Assembly (NCBI GenBank): GCA_002342165.1
Contig: DDPM01000202.1
Span: forward strand, 1-11,096
DNA length: 11,096 bases
DNA from: Hylemonella sp. UBA2468
GTDB lineage: Bacteria; Pseudomonadota; Gammaproteobacteria; Burkholderiales; Burkholderiaceae_C
Direction: 5' to 3'
In this document: positions 7,183 through 11,096 of the stretch, piece by piece
How positions within the stretch are numbered: the first letter of the stretch is position 1
How the letters are laid out: every line of letters starts with the position of its first letter
Translations under genes and position numbers: made by a program
The notes under the pieces: model-generated
Databases searched by the model: none
Told to the model about the DNA's origin: nothing
The model's input: only the letters and a program-made list of their open reading frames with translations

Positions 7183-7210
7183 TACCCTACTCAACACCTC
7201 AATACCCTAC
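7183..7210 (+). repeat. Direct repeat TACCCTAC upstream of ruvA
   Basis: TACCCTAC occurs at 7183-7190 and again at 7203-7210, offset by exactly 20 bases (about two helical turns). It ends two bases before the ruvA ATG, where a ribosome binding site would be expected but none is seen. The repeat is read directly; any role in transcription or translation is a guess. Confidence 0.4.
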
Positions 7211-7212
7211 AC

Positions 7213-7788
7213 ATGATTGGCAGACTCAGCGGCACCCTAGTGGACAAAACACCTCCCCAAGTATTGGTGGACTGCCATGGCGTGGGATACGAGGTGCAGG
7301 TGTCCATGACCACGTTTTATGACCTGCCTGCCTTAGGCGCGCCGGTAACCTTGCTGACTCACTTTGTGGTGCGTGAAGATGCCCAGCAGCTGTTTGGTTT
7401 TGGGGCTGCATCAGAGCGCGAGGCGTTTAGACAGCTCATCAAAATCAGTGGGGTGGGGCCGCGCACCGCGCTGGGCGTGTTGTCGGGCATGAGTGTGGCG
7501 GACTTGGCGCAAGCCATTACCCTGCAAGAGCCCGCACGGCTGGTCAAGGTGCCGGGCATTGGCAAAAAAACGGCCGAGCGCTTGTTGCTGGAACTCAAAG
7601 GCAAACTGGGTGCCGAGTTGGCTGCCGTGCGTCCGGGCTCTTCGACTGCAGATGCCCACACCGACATTCTTCAGGCCCTGCTGGCCTTGGGCTACAACGA
7701 TCGCGAAGCCGCTTCGGCGCTCAAGGCCCTGCCCGCAGAGGTGGGGGTGAGCGAGGGCATCAAGATGGCGCTCAAGGCACTGGCATGA
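7213..7788 (+). CDS. ruvA: Holliday junction branch migration complex subunit RuvA
   Basis: A 191-residue protein that binds Holliday junctions as a tetramer and loads the RuvB motor for branch migration. The start MIGRLSG at 7213 is the conserved N-terminus of the family; an open GTG start at 7168 would add 15 residues not expected in RuvA. Domain I (1-62) is an OB fold ending in the acidic pin (E55, D56). Domain II contains two helix-hairpin-helix motifs, [13 protein letters not shown] (78-90) and [13 protein letters not shown] (113-125). Domain III (about 148-191), which contacts RuvB, is present in full. No clear Shine-Dalgarno sequence precedes the ATG. RuvB is not adjacent: a convergent minus-strand gene ends 14 bases downstream, and a RuvB-like N-terminus appears about 3.2 kb further on. 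Confidence 0.96.
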   Translation: MIGRLSGTLVDKTPPQVLVDCHGVGYEVQVSMTTFYDLPALGAPVTLLTHFVVREDAQQLFGFGAASEREAFRQLIKISGVGPRTALGVLSGMSVADLAQAITLQEPARLVKVPGIGKKTAERLLLELKGKLGAELAAVRPGSSTADAHTDILQALLALGYNDREAASALKALPAEVGVSEGIKMALKALA

Positions 7789-7802
7789 CCATTGTTTGCG
7801 GC

Positions 7803-8765
7803 TTAACTTTTCTTTTTGGATTGCAGCGTTGTCTCCAATAGGCTCCACTTGGCAATCTCACTTTGTATAAATTTTCCAAATTGCGCGGGTGATGTCTGCG
7901 CGGGCTCGGCTCCAGAATCCAACATGATTTTTTCAATGTTAGGGTCGCTTAAAGCGGCGTTAACATCAACGTTGAGTTTTTGGACGATTGGTGCTGGGGT
8001 GCTGACCGGCGCCAACAGACCAAACCAACCCACAGCAGCATATCCTGGGGTGCTGGCCTCAGCAATTGTAGGTAGGTCTGAAGAGGTTCTGCTGCGTTGA
8101 TCACCTGTACTCGCCAAAGCCAAGAGTTTCCCGGCTTTTACGTGTGGATTTACGGTTTGACCTGGCGCAAACATCAGATCTATAGTGCCCGACAGAAGAT
8201 CAGTAACCGCCTGACCAGTTCCTTTGTAGGGTACGTGGAGCATTTCAATGCCTGCAGCCTGTTGAAACAGCTCTACGGTGAGGTGTGAAGCTGAACCCTC
8301 TCCAGATGAACCGAAGGTCAGCTTGCCTGGTTGAGCCTTAGCCTTTGAAATCAGCTCCCGCATGGTCTTTGCCCCGAGCTTGGGGTTGACTGCGACCACA
8401 TAGGGCGCAGCCGAAACCAAAGCAATGGGTGCAAATTGGGCCACATTGTCTTTACCCAAAGAGGCTGTGGAACTCATCATGAGGGTATAGCCGTCTCCCT
8501 CTGACCTCGCCACATGAGCGGCGCCAATGCGGCCGCTTGCGCCGGCACGGTTTTCCACAATCACTTGTTGCCCCCAGAGATTGGAAAGATAGGTCGCCAA
8601 AATTCTTGCCAATACGTCAGCACCACCAGCCGGTGGAAAAGGAACGACTATGGTGACGGACTTGCTTGGAAAACCCGACTGGGCAAAAACTTCCATGGAA
8701 GCGTTAAAACCCGATACCCACGTGGCTCCCACGCCGAGAGCTCGAAGGACTGTGCGTCGAAACAT
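7803..8765 (-). CDS. Bug/TctC-family tripartite tricarboxylate transporter substrate-binding protein
   Basis: A 320-residue periplasmic binding protein of the Bug family, expected to capture a small organic acid or similar solute. The chosen start is the ATG at 8765, giving MFRRTVLRALGVG and a signal peptide cleaved near VFA-QS (about residue 29). An in-frame TTG at 8810 would extend it into the upstream gene. Family blocks include VPFPPAGGADVLAR (41-54), VENRAGASGRIG (70-81), DGYTLMMSS (91-99) and, later, HVPYKGTGQAVTDLLSGTID. The protein ends in a lysine-rich tail. It follows the FAH-family gene by 11 bases on the same strand, so the receptor and enzyme are probably cotranscribed. No tctA/tctB membrane genes are nearby, which is common for orphan Bug receptors. 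The ligand cannot be told from sequence. Confidence 0.92.
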   Translation of the reverse strand: MFRRTVLRALGVGATWVSGFNASMEVFAQSGFPSKSVTIVVPFPPAGGADVLARILATYLSNLWGQQVIVENRAGASGRIGAAHVARSEGDGYTLMMSSTASLGKDNVAQFAPIALVSAAPYVVAVNPKLGAKTMRELISKAKAQPGKLTFGSSGEGSASHLTVELFQQAAGIEMLHVPYKGTGQAVTDLLSGTIDLMFAPGQTVNPHVKAGKLLALASTGDQRSRTSSDLPTIAEASTPGYAAVGWFGLLAPVSTPAPIVQKLNVDVNAALSDPNIEKIMLDSGAEPAQTSPAQFGKFIQSEIAKWSLLETTLQSKKKS

Positions 8766-8776
8766 ATTAGGCGATT

Positions 8777-9718
8777 TCAAGCGGAAATTCTGTTTCGCAA
8801 CGCCATGCAAGGGTGTTCAAAGGCGCATTCCACGACGTCACCGTTTTTAAGAAAAAGCTCTGCGGCATTGGGTTTTCCCACCGCAACGCCACCCGGTGCA
8901 CCCGTTGAAAACATGTCACCGGGTTTGAGTCGAACCAGGCGAGAAAAGTGTTCAATGATCCGGGGCAGACGCCAAATCTGCTCGCTGGTGTTGACCCGCA
9001 TGCGCTGTTCACCATTGACGCTGCATGTCACCCAAATATCGTAAGGGTCAGGCACCTCGTCCATGGTGATGATGTAAGGTCCAAGGGGGCCAAAACCTGG
9101 GGAGTTTTTGGCTGTCCAAAAGCGTGATCCTGACGCCACTTCTCGCTTTTGAGTGTCTCTGCAGGTCAGGTCATTCAACAAGGTAATGCCGGCCACATGA
9201 TCAAAGGCGTTCTCAGCTTTGACTTGGTATGCAGGCTTGCCTATGACAAAGACCAACTCAGGTTCATAGTCCAAGTTATGAACAGTGGGCGGGCGAACAA
9301 CATCAGAGTCATGCCCCGTCAAGCAATCATTGATTTTGATGAAGGCGGTCGGCTCCTCAGGCATTTCCTTGATCAGGTCGGTGCGCTTGAGTTCCTCAAG
9401 ATGAGTCCGATAGTTTTTACCCACACACAAAAATTTGTCGGCATCCCCAATGGGAGGCAAAAAGTGCACCTGGTTCAACAGGTGGCCGGTTTTTGTCACA
9501 ATTTCCGGTTGTGCCTGAGCTGCATCCAAAATTCGTCGTACAGCTTGAAGGCCGGCATCACCAAGAGTCAAAAGCGCTTTCATGGTGGTCGGTAATTCCG
9601 CTTGTGAGCCATCCAACTCACTGGATGCGCGCTTCAAATCCAGTAAGTGATCGTTGTGTAAAACCCCCACCAATGCAGTTTGGGGAGACTGGATGGTTGA
9701 AAAAGTGGCAAGGCGCAT
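8777..9718 (-). CDS. Fumarylacetoacetate hydrolase (FAH) family protein
   Basis: A 313-residue FAH-superfamily enzyme; members hydrolyse, hydrate, isomerise or decarboxylate beta-keto or 2-oxo acids using a divalent metal. The N-terminal region (1-90) resembles the small domain found in the longer family members. The catalytic fold follows, with VGKNYRTHLEE (99-109, including H106), the metal-binding acidic residues E152 and E154 (DYEPELVFVIG) and D183 (LNDLTCRD), K204 in AKNSPGFGPLGPY, and STGAPGGVAVG (271-281). All expected ligands are present, so it should be active. It lies directly upstream of the Bug receptor gene, suggesting a shared substrate from an aromatic or carboxylic acid pathway. 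The specific reaction cannot be assigned; annotations in this group range from 2-oxo-hepta-3-ene-dioate isomerase to ureidoglycolate lyase-like. Confidence 0.9.
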   Translation of the reverse strand: MRLATFSTIQSPQTALVGVLHNDHLLDLKRASSELDGSQAELPTTMKALLTLGDAGLQAVRRILDAAQAQPEIVTKTGHLLNQVHFLPPIGDADKFLCVGKNYRTHLEELKRTDLIKEMPEEPTAFIKINDCLTGHDSDVVRPPTVHNLDYEPELVFVIGKPAYQVKAENAFDHVAGITLLNDLTCRDTQKREVASGSRFWTAKNSPGFGPLGPYIITMDEVPDPYDIWVTCSVNGEQRMRVNTSEQIWRLPRIIEHFSRLVRLKPGDMFSTGAPGGVAVGKPNAAELFLKNGDVVECAFEHPCMALRNRISA

Positions 9719-9785
9719 AGGTGATCTTGAATCGGCTGGTATTGGCCTATGCTAGCTCAATCGGGCAAAGAAAATAAATGGGCAG

Positions 9786-10865
9786 CTACTTTCCCTCGCG
9801 CACGGGCCGACCGTTGACGGCCTGAAGCGGACGGGCATTCATGGGGAACAGTTGGGCAAACAAGCGCAATTGCTCTTTGCTGATTTCCACGGGTTGTTTC
9901 ATCACCATCCACAGCACACCTTCGCTGCAAGGCGGTGTGGTGAGCGACCCAAAAAACTGAAAATACTGCTGATTAGCGGGCAGCAGTTCGGCCATGTTCA
10001 GCAGATTTTCTGGCAGGGGAACGCGGTCGCCCTTGTCGATAGGCATGTAGGTCCACACCTTTTGAATGAAGCTATTGCCTGTGCCCATCACAGGGCTTGT
10101 GCCTGAGCCCGCGTTCGCATCCAGTGTTTCTTTAGTGTCCAGCAGTATGGCCACCACAGCCAGTTGGTTGAGTTCATTGCGGTGGACCAAGTGCACCACC
10201 ATGGCCGAGGTTTTGCCGTTGATTTTTTCTTCAGCCGGGTGGTGAAAGTGAAACTGCACCAGCTTGAAGGTGCTGCCCCGCACGGTGACGCTGTTGTCCC
10301 CATTCACATCTACCTGAATGGTGTGGCCATTGTGGATCACCCAGCCGGAGCTGGGTTGGAAGGCAAAGCGCAGCGGCTCCACCGGACCTTGCAGGGTGGT
10401 GTGGTCCTCTATGTGAATGGGCGACTGGCGTTTGCCTGTGCTGCAGGTTTTCCAGTCGGGGTGCATTTGGCCCCAGTTTTGAGGGCCGTGCGAGCCGTCG
10501 TAGTCCCAGTGAACGTCTTTGGCGTCAATGACCTTTTTGGCTGATTTGGGTGCGCGTCCGGTTAGGGCTATGGCTCTGGCCCTCTGGTATTGCGCCTCAT
10601 AGGCGGCAGCACCCTCTTTGCTTTTGGTGGCTTGTGCTGCGGCGTCATAGGGCTGCACGCCCGATGAAGTGACGACTGAGGCTCCCTTAACAGTCAAGTT
10701 CAGCTGCTTATTGGCCAGGTCTTTGGTGTTGCCCAGCTGGTTTTTGACTTCTTTAGCCACATCCTTTTCGGCCGCCAGCACTGCGCCGCCGAGTACCAGA
10801 TGCGCACCGACCAAGATCCATGCCCATAAGGGATGGGCACGAGCAAAAGGGGAAGAAGTCATCAT
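9786..10865 (-). CDS. Alpha-class carbonic anhydrase with N-terminal extension
   Basis: A 359-residue exported alpha-carbonic anhydrase that interconverts CO2 and bicarbonate in the periplasm. The start MMTSSPFARA leads into a hydrophobic signal sequence (about 12-31) with likely cleavage around AVLAA. Residues about 33-116 form a Lys/Ala/Gln-rich segment with no recognised domain. The catalytic domain begins near HWDYDGSHGPQNWG (119-132). Zinc ligands are H206 and H208 (QFHFHHP) and H225 (MVVHLVH), with the same spacing as the Neisseria enzyme. C141 and C313 (TTPPCSEGVLW) should form the disulfide, and T309/T310 supply the gatekeeper threonine. The domain is complete, so activity is expected. 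Typical bacterial alpha enzymes are about 225-260 residues; the excess is the N-terminal segment. It may be transcribed on its own: it diverges from the ORF at 10975 and lies 67 bases from the FAH gene. Confidence 0.93.
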   Translation of the reverse strand: MMTSSPFARAHPLWAWILVGAHLVLGGAVLAAEKDVAKEVKNQLGNTKDLANKQLNLTVKGASVVTSSGVQPYDAAAQATKSKEGAAAYEAQYQRARAIALTGRAPKSAKKVIDAKDVHWDYDGSHGPQNWGQMHPDWKTCSTGKRQSPIHIEDHTTLQGPVEPLRFAFQPSSGWVIHNGHTIQVDVNGDNSVTVRGSTFKLVQFHFHHPAEEKINGKTSAMVVHLVHRNELNQLAVVAILLDTKETLDANAGSGTSPVMGTGNSFIQKVWTYMPIDKGDRVPLPENLLNMAELLPANQQYFQFFGSLTTPPCSEGVLWMVMKQPVEISKEQLRLFAQLFPMNARPLQAVNGRPVREGK

Positions 10866-10974
10866 GAGGTCTTAACTGGGGTAATTATTTATCGGCATTT
10901 TGGCCTTTGACTTGAAAGCCTCCGCTTCACTTGACCTCAATGTATGGGGTTGCAAAGGTATATTCTGTATCACT
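10866..10974. promoter_or_regulatory. Divergent intergenic region between carbonic anhydrase gene and ruvB-like ORF
   Basis: This AT-richer stretch must hold promoters for both directions. On the plus strand a TATATT (10959-10964) sits 10 bases before the GTG at 10975, without a correctly spaced -35. TTGACT (10907-10912) and TTGACC (10931-10936) are -35-like but badly spaced. On the minus strand a weak TTTCAA / GATAAA pair, 18 bases apart, precedes the carbonic anhydrase gene. No terminator or known operator is seen. Confidence 0.35.
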
Positions 10975-11096
10975 GTGAGCATTCAAACCGACTCTTTTAG
11001 CAGCCCCATGAGCCCAGCGCCTTCGGGCTCAAGCGTAAGCCCACTTCAAGCAGCCAAGGATGTACAGCACGCAGAGCGGGTGGTGTTGGCTGCCCA
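10975..11096 (+). CDS. ruvB: Probable RuvB N-terminus (3'-truncated by window edge)
   Basis: An open frame begins at GTG 10975 and runs off the window with 40 complete codons. It opens with VSIQTDSF and continues through a Ser/Pro/Ala-rich linker to DVQHAERVVLAA. Burkholderiales RuvB proteins, as I remember them, begin MSIQTDDF and carry a variable linker and an RVVSAAP-like segment before the conserved ERALRP core. The resemblance is therefore good, but the AAA+ motor lies outside the window. RuvB is the hexameric ATPase that drives branch migration with RuvA, encoded on the same strand about 3.2 kb upstream. An internal ATG at 11008 is an alternative start. No ribosome binding site is well placed before the GTG. 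The assignment rests on a short N-terminal match plus the presence of ruvA, and is moderate. Confidence 0.58.
   Translation, partial: MSIQTDSFSSPMSPAPSGSSVSPLQAAKDVQHAERVVLAA
11009..11031 (+). repeat. Inverted repeat inside the N-terminal linker of the ruvB-like ORF
   Basis: TGAGCCC (11009-11015) pairs exactly with GGGCTCA (11025-11031) around a nine-base loop. It lies one base after the A of the internal ATG (11008), in the codons of the low-complexity linker, and could fold into a stable GC-rich hairpin in the mRNA. There is no T tract, so it is not a normal terminator. Confidence 0.35.

Noticed and set aside
7168..7212. Extended GTG start for RuvA adding 15 residues
   Set aside because: MIGR is the conserved RuvA N-terminus, and the extra residues contain no domain feature or better ribosome binding site.
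8766..8810. Upstream TTG start for the Bug receptor
   Set aside because: It would place 15 polar residues before the signal peptide and overlap the FAH gene; the ATG at 8765 gives a normal export signal.
8514..9044. Plus-strand open frame of 176 codons
   Set aside because: It is antisense to the Bug and FAH genes, which have complete family motifs; no ribosome binding site or recognisable motif was seen.
9149..9595. Plus-strand open frame of 148 codons
   Set aside because: It lies wholly antisense within the FAH gene with no independent support.
10959..10980. Possible LexA (SOS) box upstream of the ruvB-like ORF (CTGTAT)
   Set aside because: The required CTG-N10-CAG symmetry is missing; only one half-site is present.

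Overview
The window looks like a chromosomal segment of a betaproteobacterium, most likely Burkholderiales and probably Comamonadaceae-like. The grounds are moderately high GC, a pyrB gene coupled to a dihydroorotase-like pyrC' gene, a PhoH/YbeZ-YbeY pair, a Bug (TctC)-type periplasmic receptor, and protein termini that match that group as I remember it. No database search was possible, so the taxonomy is inference. I see no rRNA, tRNA, CRISPR array, transposase or prophage genes, and no gene-free stretch longer than about 130 bases.

Layout. Positions 1-2870 (+) hold a tightly packed run: the 3' part of pyrB, a catalytically dead dihydroorotase-like pyrC' overlapping it by 4 bases, and a PlsC-type acyltransferase. 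Positions 2890-3514 (+) hold a StbD/StbE-type (Phd/YefM antitoxin, RelE toxin) module with its own promoter-like region. It is followed by an unrecognised 58-residue ORF (3642-3818) that has a good ribosome binding site and a perfect hairpin beside it. Positions 3841-7118 (-) read, in transcription order, phoH/ybeZ, ybeY (4-base overlap), a monoheme cytochrome c, and a flavocytochrome c sulfide dehydrogenase flavoprotein. ruvA (7213-7788, +) diverges from phoH. Three minus-strand genes follow: a Bug-type receptor, an FAH-family hydrolase/hydratase and an alpha-carbonic anhydrase (7803-10865). At the right edge (10975 to end, +) an ORF begins whose N-terminus resembles RuvB, so ruvA and ruvB appear to be separated by this three-gene block.

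How the genes work together. PyrB with PyrC' would form a class A aspartate transcarbamoylase in which PyrC' is structural only, so a true dihydroorotase must lie elsewhere. The cytochrome and flavoprotein form a periplasmic sulfide (or related sulfur) oxidation pair that feeds electrons to the respiratory chain. YbeY and PhoH act in rRNA maturation and ribosome quality control. RuvA, with the putative RuvB, acts in Holliday junction migration. The Bug receptor and FAH enzyme probably form one catabolic unit for an organic acid. Most of the window is ordinary housekeeping or well-known accessory genes, and I found no convincing new system. The most interesting points are the dead dihydroorotase, the split ruvA/ruvB locus, the 58-residue ORF with its hairpin, the lipobox-like site in the Tat-exported flavoprotein, and the N-terminal extension on the carbonic anhydrase.
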